A stretch of 40,585 nucleotides of DNA from assembly GCA_017622875.1 (NCBI GenBank), contig JAGAQG010000060.1, positions 1-40,585 on the forward strand. Reading direction: 5' to 3'. The first letter of the stretch is position 1. Every line of letters starts with the position of its first letter. Source of the DNA: Lachnospiraceae bacterium. Lineage in GTDB: Bacteria; Bacillota; Clostridia; Lachnospirales; Lachnospiraceae. The notes beneath the pieces are model-generated. The model ran no database searches, was not told the DNA's origin, and worked only from the letters and a program-made list of their open reading frames with translations. This document shows, one piece after another, positions 1 through 9,851 of this stretch. Position numbers and translations under genes: made by a program.

Positions 1-162
1 GTTTTATTTCGTATACCCAAAACCAGCTATTTTCGTACCAGATACAGAGAAATATCCATGACAGTTGCTCATTTATCTGAGATAGAAACTAAAAAAACCT
101 TTATTTTAAAGGAAAAAAGACTTGATTTATTAGGGAGGAAAGTCATGCCATGGAGTTAACCT
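1..162 (+). promoter_or_regulatory. Upstream region of the sensor kinase gene
   Basis: AT-rich leader. TCGT half-sites at 9-12 and 33-36 resemble the TCGT pairs upstream of the binding-protein and permease genes, but here they are 24 bp apart instead of 20, so the link is weak. A short inverted repeat (CCTTTA, three-base loop, TAAAGG) lies near 98-112. A strong Shine-Dalgarno (AGGGAGG, 132-138) precedes an ATG at 145 that reads four codons and stops at TAA 157-159, in frame with the kinase start at 163. Confidence 0.35.
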
Positions 163-1917
163 ATGAAAAAGATTATTAATTACAAAAACTTAAGTATTGG
201 AAAAAAGTTTACAGTAACATTTTGCTTATGGCTGCTGGTGCCATTGCTGTTAATGTTTTTATGGATCAACAAAAGCGTAACAGATCAGATTGTTGAAGAA
301 AATTGTAAAACCAGATTAGAAATATTAAAACAGACTGAATATGGTATTACAAACATGATTGAGAATGTTACATCAGTAACGTTAGACATCATTGGAGATG
401 GAGAGATTCAAAATTATCTGAAAATATCAGATACTGAGGACGAAGAGGCGGATAACCTGAAAAACGACATTGCATATAACTTGGGAAAAATAACCAGTTT
501 AAAAACTTATCTTTCAAGAATATCCATTTTTACAGAAGAAAAGATTGTGTTTCAAACTGGAAAATATATGGTAGAAGAAAAGGCAATTGAGATTTCTGAT
601 GTTGCGCAGCAAGAAGGTCGTATTGTATGGGATGCTGCTAAAAAGGATGAAAACTACTTATTAAGTCGAGACAGAGATAATTATGAAGTGTCCGCATATC
701 GTGCAATTGTCAGCTATTATGATTTTGAAAATGTTTTGGCATATGAAAGGATTACGATTGATGAGGATTATATCTGCAGCATTTATTCGGGGATTGCAAC
801 AGATACGACAGAACAGTTTTTTATTATAAATAAGCAGGGAGAAATTATTTCCTCCCTAAACAAAGAATTGTTAGGAAAGCCTTATGAGGAAGAAGCAGTT
901 TTAAAAAAGGTTATCCGCAACAAAGAAGGGTACTATATTGACCAGGAGAAGCAGCTTGTGGTCAGTTACTACTGCCTGCCAAAGGTACAATGGTATGTTG
1001 TGAAGATAGACAGACAGGAGGAAATCATTGGTCAGGGACTGCTGAAAACAATTACCCTTGTATGTATGTTTTTATCTATGGCGTTTGCATTGGCCTTTCA
1101 TAACGTACAAAAGAAACGAATTGTAATGCCGATTGTTCATTTGGCCAAGGATGTCAGCAATTTCCACGAAGGAGAGTACAAGATTGGAGTTTATTCCAAT
1201 GCCCAAGATGAAATTGGAGAATTAAACAACAACTTCATTGAGATGGCAAATTATATTCAGGAACTGATTGAACATGTTTACAAGAGTCGTTTGAAAGAAA
1301 AAGAGGCACAGCTGCAGTATTTGCAGTCTCAGATTAATCCGCATTTTCTATATAATACGCTGGATTCTATGCGATGGATGGCAGTGAAAGCAAAACAATA
1401 TGAATTGGCAGAGCAGATAGAAGCGCTGGCAAATCTGTTCCGTCATGCGCTGAATCAGGGAAAACACCTGACTACTGTGGAAAAAGAGATTGCTCATTTG
1501 AAAGATTATCTGACAATTCAGAAGTGTCGATTTGGAGAACGCATTAAGACAACCATTGAAGCAGATGCGCAGGTATTGAAATGTACGGTGTTAAATTTGA
1601 TTCTCCAACCATTGGTAGAAAACGCAATTGTTCATGGTCTGGAAACTAAAATTGAAGGCGGAAACATTCATATCAGAGTAAAAAAAGAGGGAGAAAATCT
1701 TCTGTATATCGTGGAAGATGATGGAGTTGGAACAGAACAGGAAAATATCCGAAGATGCCTGATGGAAAGGACTAACTCCAATAATGCGTTGGCATTGGAC
1801 AACATCAATCAGCGAATTAAGCACCAGTATGGAGAAAAATACGGACTCTTATTTTATAGTAAAATCGGAGCAGGTACAAAAGTAGAGGTAAGAATGCCTT
1901 TAGAATGCGAGGAATAG
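163..1917 (+). CDS. YesM-type sensor histidine kinase
   Basis: Membrane sensor kinase of the LytS/YesM class, 584 aa, which would phosphorylate the response regulator encoded 1 bp downstream. A first membrane segment lies at about residues 17-36, an extracytoplasmic sensor region at about 40-290, a second segment at about 293-312, then a HAMP linker. The His_kinase box QINPHFLYNTLDSMRW places the phospho-acceptor at His394. The HATPase domain shows the N-box LVENAIVHGL and a G-box EDDGVG. ATG 163 is used, with GGAG about 9 bases upstream. An upstream in-frame ATG at 145 with a better ribosome site is cut off by TAA at 157-159, so the N-terminus may once have been six residues longer. YesM kinases usually sense carbohydrate through a binding protein, which matches the ABC genes downstream. 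The frame is intact. Confidence 0.92.
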   Translation: MKKIINYKNLSIGKKFTVTFCLWLLVPLLLMFLWINKSVTDQIVEENCKTRLEILKQTEYGITNMIENVTSVTLDIIGDGEIQNYLKISDTEDEEADNLKNDIAYNLGKITSLKTYLSRISIFTEEKIVFQTGKYMVEEKAIEISDVAQQEGRIVWDAAKKDENYLLSRDRDNYEVSAYRAIVSYYDFENVLAYERITIDEDYICSIYSGIATDTTEQFFIINKQGEIISSLNKELLGKPYEEEAVLKKVIRNKEGYYIDQEKQLVVSYYCLPKVQWYVVKIDRQEEIIGQGLLKTITLVCMFLSMAFALAFHNVQKKRIVMPIVHLAKDVSNFHEGEYKIGVYSNAQDEIGELNNNFIEMANYIQELIEHVYKSRLKEKEAQLQYLQSQINPHFLYNTLDSMRWMAVKAKQYELAEQIEALANLFRHALNQGKHLTTVEKEIAHLKDYLTIQKCRFGERIKTTIEADAQVLKCTVLNLILQPLVENAIVHGLETKIEGGNIHIRVKKEGENLLYIVEDDGVGTEQENIRRCLMERTNSNNALALDNINQRIKHQYGEKYGLLFYSKIGAGTKVEVRMPLECEE

Positions 1918-1918
1918 T

Positions 1919-3487
1919 ATGAAATTATTGATTGTAGATGATGAAATTCAAATTCGGAATGGGTTACAGGAGGGGCTTCCCTGGGATGAAATCGGCTTTG
2001 AAGAAGTCTATACTGCACAAAATGGAATTGAAGCACTGGAAATCTGCAATCAATATAAACCGGAGGTTGTAATTACAGACATTCAGCTTCCCGGGATGAG
2101 TGGTCTGACCCTTGGTAAGAACATTAAAAGCAGCTATGAGCCGGTAGAGGTGATTTTATTAAGCGGCTACTCTGAATTCGAATATGCCAAAGAGGCCATT
2201 GCGATTGGAGTGTTCCGGTATCTCTTAAAACCTATTCGTGTAAGTGAACTGATAGAGTGTGTGAAGGGTGCGCTTGAAAAGATAGAAGAATATGAAAAGG
2301 AAAATCTGGTTAAAGATAAATACTATGCGTTAAACAGAACTCGTATTTTACAACAGATGTTGATGAGCAACCTGCTTCTTAACAATGAAGATGAACAAAT
2401 ATTTCATGAGCAGTTCAGGAATAAGATGTCAAAAGAAATTGCTGTTGGCGTATTTAGCGTAGACGTTTTATTGGATAAGAAATTAGACCGATTTGGTCGT
2501 CTGCTTGAAGCGAACCTGCATTAGATATTGATAAAGAACAATGCCCAGGAACTGTTTTGGGAGCGTGGCAATCTGTTCTTTGTAATGGACGTGTTTTCGA
2601 GACATGACAGAAAAAGAAAACTGAATGCTCTGAAAGGCGAAGTGGAAAGCTTTAATGAATTGTTGAAAGAAGAGTTCCATAACACGATTTCTCTGGCTGT
2701 CAGTGATGTTGGTTCTGTGAAGGAAGCAGCTGTCTTGTTTAGGGAAGCAGAAAATATTTTGAAAAAAAGAATGTATGTTGGTGCGGCTGCTTTTTTAGAG
2801 AAGGAAGATAATGATGATATTCAAAAAATCACATTGAACCCGATTGATGTAAAGGAAGTTGAGGCGCGGATTGAGAGTCTTGACTCTTCTCATGTATGTC
2901 GGTACATCCAAAAGGTATTTCAAGAACTTGAAGAGAAGCAGGTAACTTCTGTTGAATTTGTGAAGAGCGTATGTGAACAACTGAAAAATATATTGCTGCA
3001 GACAATGATGAATAAAGGGATTGATTTGGAAGGAATTTTTGAACATAACCAAGCGCTTTTGAATGAAATTCCGGAATATTTTACATTGAAGGAATATGAG
3101 ACATGGATCGAAAATCTTTATCAGGTAATTTTGCAGGGACTATCGGCTTTAAGCGGAACATCGCATAGCCGCATTATTTTACAGGCTGTTGATTACATTT
3201 CTAAAAATTATGCGGCAGATATTGATCTTGAAATGACCGCAGATTATGTGAATAAGTCGAAAAATTATTTCAGTTATCTTTTTAAAAAAGAAATGGGAGT
3301 TAGTTTTGTGGAATATTTAAATCAGGTCAGAATAGAGGAAGCAAAAAAACTTTTAGAAACAACTGATGAAAAGAGCTATGAAATATCAAAAAGAGTCGGA
3401 TATAGCGACAATAAATACTTTTCGATCGTTTTCAAGAAGTACACAGGTATGTCTCCGGCGCAATATAGAAATATGTTGAAATCGTAA
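1919..3487 (+). pseudogene. YesN-type AraC response regulator, broken by an in-frame TAG
   Basis: Partner of the kinase; the full reading would be 522 residues. The N-terminal receiver domain has the phospho-acceptor Asp54 (VVITDIQLPGMSG) and the conserved Lys in YLLKPI. The C-terminal 100 residues are an AraC-type double HTH (IDLEMTADYVNKSKNYFSYLF, and the end motif YKGMSP-like YTGMSPAQYR). TAG at 2522-2524 (codon 202) lies in the linker between receiver and DNA-binding domain; the same frame stays open from 2525 to the normal end. A CAG (Gln) to TAG change would explain it. As read, the product is a receiver with no DNA-binding domain. TTG at 2528 could in principle restart translation of the C-terminal part, but no good ribosome site is visible there. 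Sequencing error cannot be excluded. Confidence 0.88.
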
Positions 3488-3546
3488 AAATTTAGAAGTT
3501 TTCGTAAAATATTCGGCTATATAAAAAAAGTTTCTATTTTTATAAT
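3480..3546 (+). promoter_or_regulatory. Candidate response-regulator operator and promoter of the binding-protein gene
   Basis: Two TCGT half-sites 20 bp apart (3482-3485 and 3502-3505) lie in a 26-bp stretch (3480-3505) that recurs with one mismatch at 4966-4991. TATAAT follows at 3541-3546, with no good -35 box 17 bp upstream of it, as expected for an activator-dependent promoter. The direct repeat at about two helical turns fits a pair of AraC-type DNA-binding domains. The assignment to the adjacent YesN-type regulator is inference. Confidence 0.6.
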
Positions 3547-3579
3547 GTTAATATCAAATATATCGAAGGGAGATATTCT

Positions 3580-4869
3580 ATGAAAAGAAAATTAATCAGT
3601 GCATTTCTTTTAGCAACTTTGACACTGGGTCTTTTAGCGGGATGTGGACAGAAAGAAGAAGCATCTACAGCAGAAGTTACAACAGAAGAAGCCTCTACAG
3701 AAGAAGCTGCAACAGAAACAACTGGAGAAAAAATTTCAATCAAATTCTATGGCAAATGTGTGGAATACACATCAGGTCCTCTGATGACAGATGCTCTGGA
3801 AGAAAAACTTGCAGATACTTATGACATCGAGTCTATTCAGATTGACTGGGCAAATCAGGACAAAGTAATCCGTACAGGTCTTGCATCCGGCGAACCATGT
3901 GATGTTTATAATTATACTCCAGGTAGTACAATTGCAAACTTTGCAGATATGGCTTTAGACTTAACACCTTATTTTGAAGCTGATCCGGAATGGAAAGCAC
4001 AGTTCAAAAAGTCAGACCTTGCAGCGTGTACAACATCAGATGGAAAGATTGTTAATGTTCCTTGGGAATTAAACTTCTCTGTAATCCTTGCAAACAAAAC
4101 ATTATTAGAAGAAGTAATCGGCGAAATTCCTGAAAGCTGGACATATGTAGAATTTCTTGATGCTTGCCAGAAGATTAAAGATGCTGGTTAATGGCCATTT
4201 GCAAACGGAACAGACAATACTCGTTCTGACTGGGTATTCAGAAATGCAATGCTCTCAGAAGTAGCAACATCTGGTAAAGAAGCAGAATATTTATCAGGCG
4301 AACTTTCATATGACTGCGAAGAAACAAGACGTGCATTAGAAAACGTAAAAACTCTGTATGACAATGAATATATGTATCCAGGTGAAGGTGCAGTTACAGC
4401 AAAAAATGACGAAATTAAGGCAGCATTTTATCAGGGCAAGCTCTTAATGATGCCAGAAATCGCAGCAGGTGCAAAAGTGACAGCTTCTGAAGCTGATTTC
4501 GAAGTTGTAGCAATCCCATGGCCATCTTCAAACACAAAAGCAGCAGTATTAGGTTCCTTTAATGGATTCTTTATTCCATCAAACTGTGCGAACCCAGATG
4601 CAGCTGTAGAAGTATTAAAAGCATTTACAGAAGCTGATATTCAGGGAATCCATGCATCAGAAGGATATATTCCTGCAAACGTAAATGTTGAAGTTGAAGA
4701 TGAGTTTGTTAAATCAGTCGTAGAACAGTCTGCTGCATTAAATACAAATGAACCGTTTACAATTGCTATCAATGATTATAGAGTAAATCAGTTAATGGCT
4801 GACTTGATTCTTAATGGTGGTGTTGAAGTGGCTGTAGAAGGTCTTGAAGCAGCAAGATTAGCTGAATAA
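3580..4869 (+). pseudogene. ABC transporter solute-binding lipoprotein, broken by an in-frame TAA
   Basis: Extracellular sugar-binding protein of the family-1 type; the full reading would be 429 residues. A lipoprotein signal peptide ends in LLAGC with the lipidated Cys at residue 22, followed by a Glu/Thr/Ala-rich linker. TAA at 4189-4191 (codon 204) interrupts the mature protein after QKIKDAG; the same frame continues directly with WPFANG and stays open to 4869. A Tyr codon (TAT or TAC) changed to TAA is the simplest origin. The second half has no start with a ribosome site, so no functional binding protein is expected unless the stop is read through or is an assembly error. It has its own upstream operator-like site and is followed by a strong terminator, a layout usual for highly expressed binding proteins. 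Confidence 0.88.
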
Positions 4870-4911
4870 GAAGGCAGAACTAACAGGTACATATAGTTGC
4901 CTCTAAATGAC

Positions 4912-4955
4912 AGTCTCTGCATACGTAGAAATGCGTATGCAGAGACTATTTTTTT
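4912..4955 (+). terminator. Intrinsic terminator after the binding-protein gene
   Basis: A perfect 14-bp stem (4912-4925 with 4934-4947), an 8-base loop and a following run of T (4949-4955). It separates the binding-protein transcript from the permease transcript, which starts from its own promoter just downstream. Confidence 0.9.
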
Positions 4956-4965
4956 AAAACTGGAA

Positions 4966-5032
4966 AATCGTAATAATTTAGAAGTTTTCGTTTTTTTGTA
5001 GGATTTATTCTATATTCATGCTTTTTTATAAT
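4966..5032 (+). promoter_or_regulatory. Second copy of the candidate operator, with the permease promoter
   Basis: The stretch 4966-4991 matches 3480-3505 in 25 of 26 positions, with TCGT at 4968-4971 and 4988-4991. TATAAT is at 5027-5032. The distance from the last base of the second TCGT to the first base of TATAAT is 36 in both copies, while the 35 bases between are unrelated. The -35 position is again poor. This supports one activator controlling both transcripts. Confidence 0.62.
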
Positions 5033-5062
5033 TAGGCTATAAAGCTTAGGAGGTCAATAAAA

Positions 5063-5950
5063 ATGAAGAGAAAAAAATCTTCAGTTACGATTACAGGTAT
5101 CATTTATTTATTACCTGCATTGATATTTGTAATTGGATTTAACGTAATACCATTTGTATGGAATATGATTTTATCATTACAGAACTGGAATGGATTTTCA
5201 CAGGCAGAGTTTGTAGGCCTGGAAAACTTTAAGGCTGTCCTTGCAGATTCTGCATTTTTGCACTCTTTGTGGAATTCTATTTTGTATGCTGCATGCTCAA
5301 CAGTAGGTGGAGTGCTTCTTGGATTAGTTCTTGCCACATTTATTTACAAATTAGGTGATAAAGAAGGTTCAGTGTTCAGACTGATCTTATATAGCCCGGC
5401 AATGGTGCCGACAGCGGTTGTTGGTTTGATGTTCGTATTCTTCTTTAATCCTGAAATGGGATTGCTTAATAATTTTTTGAAAATCATTGGATTGGAAAGT
5501 CTGCAGCATGTTTGGCTGCAGGATAAAGCAACCGCTATGGCGTGTCTTGTTTTTGTTGCGATCTGGAAATGTGCCGGATCAGTTATGATGATGTGTTTTG
5601 CTTCTATGCAGACACTTCCACCATCTCTTTATGAGTCCGCAAAATTAGATGGTGCTTCCTTCTGGCAGCAAATGTTTCAGATTACTTATCCGCTGATCAA
5701 ACCTATGATTCTTTTGTCTACGATCAATACATTAGGAAGTCAGTATAAGAGCTACGACCTGATTCAGACAATGACACAGGGAGGGCCGGGAAACTTAACC
5801 TCAACTGTTCCGATCATTATGACAAAGACAGCATTTACTTATGGAAAATTTGGACGAGCGGCAGCTCAGGGCGTTATTTTTACAGTTATAGTTGCGATTA
5901 GCATTATTCTTGTAAGACGTGTGTTAAGGAGTGAAGAATATGAGTATTAA
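5063..5950 (+). CDS. Sugar ABC transporter permease (MalF/UgpA type)
   Basis: Inner-membrane subunit of a carbohydrate importer, 295 aa with about six hydrophobic segments. The cytoplasmic EAA loop that contacts the ATPase is seen as ESAKLDGASFWQQMFQITYP. ATG 5063 has a strong AGGAGG site at 5049-5054. The stop overlaps the start of the second permease gene by 11 bases, so the two are translationally coupled. No ATPase gene lies in the locus; in this group such importers commonly share one MsmK-like ATPase. The frame is intact, unlike the binding-protein gene upstream. Confidence 0.93.
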   Translation: MKRKKSSVTITGIIYLLPALIFVIGFNVIPFVWNMILSLQNWNGFSQAEFVGLENFKAVLADSAFLHSLWNSILYAACSTVGGVLLGLVLATFIYKLGDKEGSVFRLILYSPAMVPTAVVGLMFVFFFNPEMGLLNNFLKIIGLESLQHVWLQDKATAMACLVFVAIWKCAGSVMMMCFASMQTLPPSLYESAKLDGASFWQQMFQITYPLIKPMILLSTINTLGSQYKSYDLIQTMTQGGPGNLTSTVPIIMTKTAFTYGKFGRAAAQGVIFTVIVAISIILVRRVLRSEEYEY

Positions 5951-6806
5951 AATATCGGGAAACACATCCGCGGGTGTGAAAAAACATGATTTGAGAGCTC
6001 AGTGGATTATTAGAATCGTATTATTGATATTTGCAATGATTACGATTGTCCCTATGTTGTTTGTTATTTTGACATCTACAAAAACAAATAGTGAGTTTTA
6101 TCAAAATATCTGGCTTTTGCCGGAAAGATTTGCATGGGAAAACTATGAGTATGCATGGAATATTGCAAAAATTGGTGAGTATTTTGGGAACAGTATCATT
6201 ATTGTATTAATTACAGTAGTTCTGACGCTGATATTAGGTGCTTTTGCGGGCTATGCACTGGCAAAATTGAATGTACCTCATGCTGATCTGATTATGCTCC
6301 TGATTTTCCTTCTTACCATGCTGCCATCGGAATCCATCCTGATGCCGACATACATTATGATGGGTAAACTGAAAATTACAGGAACTTTTGCATCAATGAT
6401 CCTGCCTTATACTGGCTGGGGAATGGCACTTACCATTTATATTTATCGAAATTTCTTTAAAACACTTCCAACAGAAATTATTGAAGCTGCAAGAATTGAC
6501 GGATCTTCAGAAACCAGAACCTTCTTTAAGATTATTTTACCAATGATGCTTCCGGCAACCGCGACGAATGCAGTCTTTACCTTCCTTGGATGGTGGGGAG
6601 AAATGCTTTGGGCATCTGTTGAATTATCAACTTCTTCATTAAAAACTTTGCCGCTTGGCATTACTGCATTTGTGCAGAGTTCCGGAACAAACTGGGGACC
6701 ACTTTGTGCAGCAAGCTGTATCATTTTAATTCCGGTAATTATTTTCTTCCTGTTTGCACAGAAATATATGGTGGCAGGATTAACAGGTGGAGCTGTCAAA
6801 GGTTAA
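5940..6806 (+). CDS. Sugar ABC transporter permease (MalG/UgpE type)
   Basis: Second membrane subunit of the importer, 288 aa from ATG 5940. A GTG at 5931 is in frame, but AAGGAG at 5926-5931 is well placed for ATG 5940, so that start is preferred. The EAA loop reads EAARIDGSSETRTFFKIILP, typical of MalG-type subunits, and there are about six membrane segments. The gene overlaps the first permease gene and is 13 bp upstream of the glycoside hydrolase gene, so the three form one operon. Intact. Confidence 0.93.
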   Translation: MSIKISGNTSAGVKKHDLRAQWIIRIVLLIFAMITIVPMLFVILTSTKTNSEFYQNIWLLPERFAWENYEYAWNIAKIGEYFGNSIIIVLITVVLTLILGAFAGYALAKLNVPHADLIMLLIFLLTMLPSESILMPTYIMMGKLKITGTFASMILPYTGWGMALTIYIYRNFFKTLPTEIIEAARIDGSSETRTFFKIILPMMLPATATNAVFTFLGWWGEMLWASVELSTSSLKTLPLGITAFVQSSGTNWGPLCAASCIILIPVIIFFLFAQKYMVAGLTGGAVKG

Positions 6807-6819
6807 TGTGGAGTAGAGA

Positions 6820-9807
6820 ATGACTGACTTTAGAAAAGAATTAAAAAATCCTGCAAATGAATATCGCAGCGCGCCATTCTGGGCATGGAATGGAAAAATG
6901 CAAAAAGAGCGTATCCAAAAACAGATTGCAGACATGAAAGAACAGCACATGGGAGGCTGTTTTGTACATTCCCGTGAAGGGCTGGAAACAGAATATTTAT
7001 CAGAAGAATGGATGGACAGGATAGAGGATGCCATTATTGCTTCTAACCAAAAAGAATTGGATGTTTGGATTTATGATGAGGATAAATGGCCATCCGGTAT
7101 GGCTGGAGGAATGATCACTCGTGATTACCCGGAGTTTCGCGCAAAGGCACTGACCTTACAGATAAATGAGGACGGGACCCATAGCTTTCAGATTGAAACA
7201 ACCGGTGACAGCGAGTGGTACAATGGATATGGTCCTGCCAATAACTTAGAACCGGAATCAGTAAAAAAATTCATCGAAATGACCCATGAAACGTATCGTC
7301 AGAAAATTCCGGCAGTGGCAGAGGGAAAAGTTCGGGGATTCTTTACTGACGAACCGAATGTATGTGACTTTTTCTCCACATTTACAGAAGGCAGACCTTG
7401 GCTTCCATGGTCAGACCATTTTGAAGATGTATTTGAAAAAAACAGAGGATATGACATTAGAGAGCATCTGGAAGAGTTATTCTTTGAGAGCGAAAATGCA
7501 GGGAAAATCCGCCATGATTACTGTAAAACAATTTCCGAAGTATTCAGTGAATGTTATTTTGAACAGATCAGTGAATGGCTGCATAAGAATGATATGCTCT
7601 TTACAGGTCATCTGATTTTTGAAAATGACTTAGGCTATAATTCCAGAACAAGCGGTTCGGTAATGCCTCATTATCGATTTTTTGATATACCAGGCATTGA
7701 TATTTTGGGAGAGCAGGATCAGGAACTGCTGACGGTAAAACAATGCACCAGTGTGGCAAACCAGTTTGGGAAAAAGCATGTAATGTCTGAAACCTATGGC
7801 TGTACCAAATGGGATTTTGGTCTGGAAGGTCAGAAGTGGCTGGCAGACTGGCAGTTTGTTATGGGTGTGACTATGAGATGTCAGCATCTGTTTATGTATT
7901 CCATCAAAGGGCTTCGTAAGCGAGACTATCCGCCGATTTTTAGTGAACAGACCACATGGTGGGAAAAATCACATATCTTAGAAGATTATTTTGCAAGATT
8001 TGCAGTCTGCAGTACCTATGGGAAGGTAAAAAGAGATCTTCTGGTGCTTCATCCACAGTCTACTGCATGGTTATATGCCGGCGGCAGAGCAGATGAAGAT
8101 CTGACAAACTGGGATGATAATATGGGCTGGCTGGATACTCACTTTTTAAAAGGGAACAGCATCGGAACTGAGTTTAGCAGAATGATTCAGAGTCTGCTTA
8201 ATAGCCACAGAGACTGTGATCTCGGAGATGAAATGCTCATGGAAAAATTCGGACGCATCGAGGAAAAGAAACTGTATATTCAGGAGGCAGGCTATAAGAT
8301 GATGTTTGTTCCGCCTGTTGAAAATATCTTTTCATCGACGGTTCGGCTTTTGACTGAATTTCTGGAGAAGGGTGGAAAAGTAATCCTTTCAGGCAAAGTA
8401 CCAGCATATGTGGACGGTGTTTTATCAAATGAGGCAGAAAAACTGTATCAGCATGAACGTGCGGAATGGTACGCAACTGCAAAAGAAGCATTATGCGCGA
8501 TCAAGGCACTTGAAAATGATATAGAAGTTGTAAATGAATACGAAATAGAAGATGCAGATATCATGACGATGTATCGTGAAATTCCGGAAGGTACAATGCT
8601 GATCTGCTGTAATCATGACAGAACAAAAACTCATGAAATCTGTGTTCGCATGAGGGGAAAGGGTGCCATCGAAAGAATTGATCTGGTGACAGGAGATTCT
8701 AAATTTATCCCAACACATTACAATGAACATCTGGAAAAGATGGAATTTATAGAAAAGTTGGGGGCAGTAGAAACAGCAGTTTACATTTTACATAACAATT
8801 TGCCATGGAAAGAAACAGCCCTTTCATTTACCTATACACATCCTCACGCAGCGAAACCGGTTGTGGAAGGATTGAATATTAGAACCGAGATATCAAGAGA
8901 ACTGCCAAACATCCTCCCTCTTGATGTGTGTCGTTATTGTCATGCCGGCGAATGGTCCGAAAAGATGCCGGTATGGCAGGCACAAAGAGAACTTCGTGAA
9001 AAACTTGAAATGCAGGCAAACTGGTATAACGGGGCTCCACAGCGCTATACATGGGTAGATGTACCTCATAAAAATGATGGTGCATGCGTTCAGATGGAAT
9101 TCGAGTTCATGATTGCAGAAACTGGTGTGAAGAATCTGAAAGTGGCGATAGAGGATTTGGAACAGTTTACAATTCTTTGTAATGGAACTGAAATTTATTG
9201 CAAAGGTGATGCACTAACGGGAGAATTTTTCCTTGATCCTGACTTTAAAACTTTTGAAATTCCGGCTGGGGTACTCTCTTTTGGAAAAAACACTCTTACA
9301 ATGCAGATGAATTACGAGCAGTGTATGGAGTTGGAAGATATTTATGTATTAGGCGATTTTGCAGTAAATACAGACCGCGAGCTTGTTAAGGAAGAAGGCA
9401 GCCTGAAAATCGGTGACTGGTGCAGCCAGGGATATCCATATTATGGCGGTGGCATTACCTATCATTTCAAGACAGGAAAAATTGAAACAGACGGAAGAGT
9501 TGGTCTGTTCTTGCAGGAATGGAAAGCTGCAGTTATAAAGGTAAGCGTAAATGGAAAGCTTGCTGGTCATATCGGCTGGAAGGGACAGGATGGATTAGAC
9601 ATTACAGATTATTTACAGGATGTAAACGAAATTGATGTGAAAGTCATTACTACACCGAGAAACATCTTTGGTCCATTCCACCAGAAATATGATTCCTGTG
9701 TCAGAAGCAGTTTTAAGGACTTCCGTACAGAGGGAAAAGACTACACAGAAGAATACTTATTAGAGCCTCAAGGACTATTGAAACCTGTAACATTACAAAA
9801 AATATAG
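6820..9807 (+). CDS. Large glycoside hydrolase, GH106-like (possible alpha-L-rhamnosidase)
   Basis: A 995-aa protein without signal peptide, so probably cytoplasmic. The N-terminal part (RSAPFWAWNGKM, then MGGCFVHSREGLETEYLSEE) resembles the catalytic start of GH106-like enzymes, in which a W-N-G motif is followed by a helix and an MGG segment. Acidic motifs typical of a barrel-type hydrolase follow (FFTDEPNVCDFF, VMSETYGCTKWDFGLEGQKW). Residues beyond about 740 look like beta-sandwich, galactose-binding-type domains. It would remove terminal sugars, perhaps rhamnose, from oligosaccharides brought in by the adjacent importer. The GH106 label rests on motif memory; specificity cannot be read from sequence. 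The frame is intact and co-oriented with the permease genes. Confidence 0.65.
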   Translation: MTDFRKELKNPANEYRSAPFWAWNGKMQKERIQKQIADMKEQHMGGCFVHSREGLETEYLSEEWMDRIEDAIIASNQKELDVWIYDEDKWPSGMAGGMITRDYPEFRAKALTLQINEDGTHSFQIETTGDSEWYNGYGPANNLEPESVKKFIEMTHETYRQKIPAVAEGKVRGFFTDEPNVCDFFSTFTEGRPWLPWSDHFEDVFEKNRGYDIREHLEELFFESENAGKIRHDYCKTISEVFSECYFEQISEWLHKNDMLFTGHLIFENDLGYNSRTSGSVMPHYRFFDIPGIDILGEQDQELLTVKQCTSVANQFGKKHVMSETYGCTKWDFGLEGQKWLADWQFVMGVTMRCQHLFMYSIKGLRKRDYPPIFSEQTTWWEKSHILEDYFARFAVCSTYGKVKRDLLVLHPQSTAWLYAGGRADEDLTNWDDNMGWLDTHFLKGNSIGTEFSRMIQSLLNSHRDCDLGDEMLMEKFGRIEEKKLYIQEAGYKMMFVPPVENIFSSTVRLLTEFLEKGGKVILSGKVPAYVDGVLSNEAEKLYQHERAEWYATAKEALCAIKALENDIEVVNEYEIEDADIMTMYREIPEGTMLICCNHDRTKTHEICVRMRGKGAIERIDLVTGDSKFIPTHYNEHLEKMEFIEKLGAVETAVYILHNNLPWKETALSFTYTHPHAAKPVVEGLNIRTEISRELPNILPLDVCRYCHAGEWSEKMPVWQAQRELREKLEMQANWYNGAPQRYTWVDVPHKNDGACVQMEFEFMIAETGVKNLKVAIEDLEQFTILCNGTEIYCKGDALTGEFFLDPDFKTFEIPAGVLSFGKNTLTMQMNYEQCMELEDIYVLGDFAVNTDRELVKEEGSLKIGDWCSQGYPYYGGGITYHFKTGKIETDGRVGLFLQEWKAAVIKVSVNGKLAGHIGWKGQDGLDITDYLQDVNEIDVKVITTPRNIFGPFHQKYDSCVRSSFKDFRTEGKDYTEEYLLEPQGLLKPVTLQKI

Positions 9808-9851
9808 ATTGAAATTTGTAAGATAAAAGAGAATAAGGTTGATATAAGGCT

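Noticed and set aside
2528-3487. Independent AraC regulator starting at TTG 2528
   Set aside because: It is in the same frame as the upstream receiver, has no ribosome site, and begins in the middle of a YesN-type linker.
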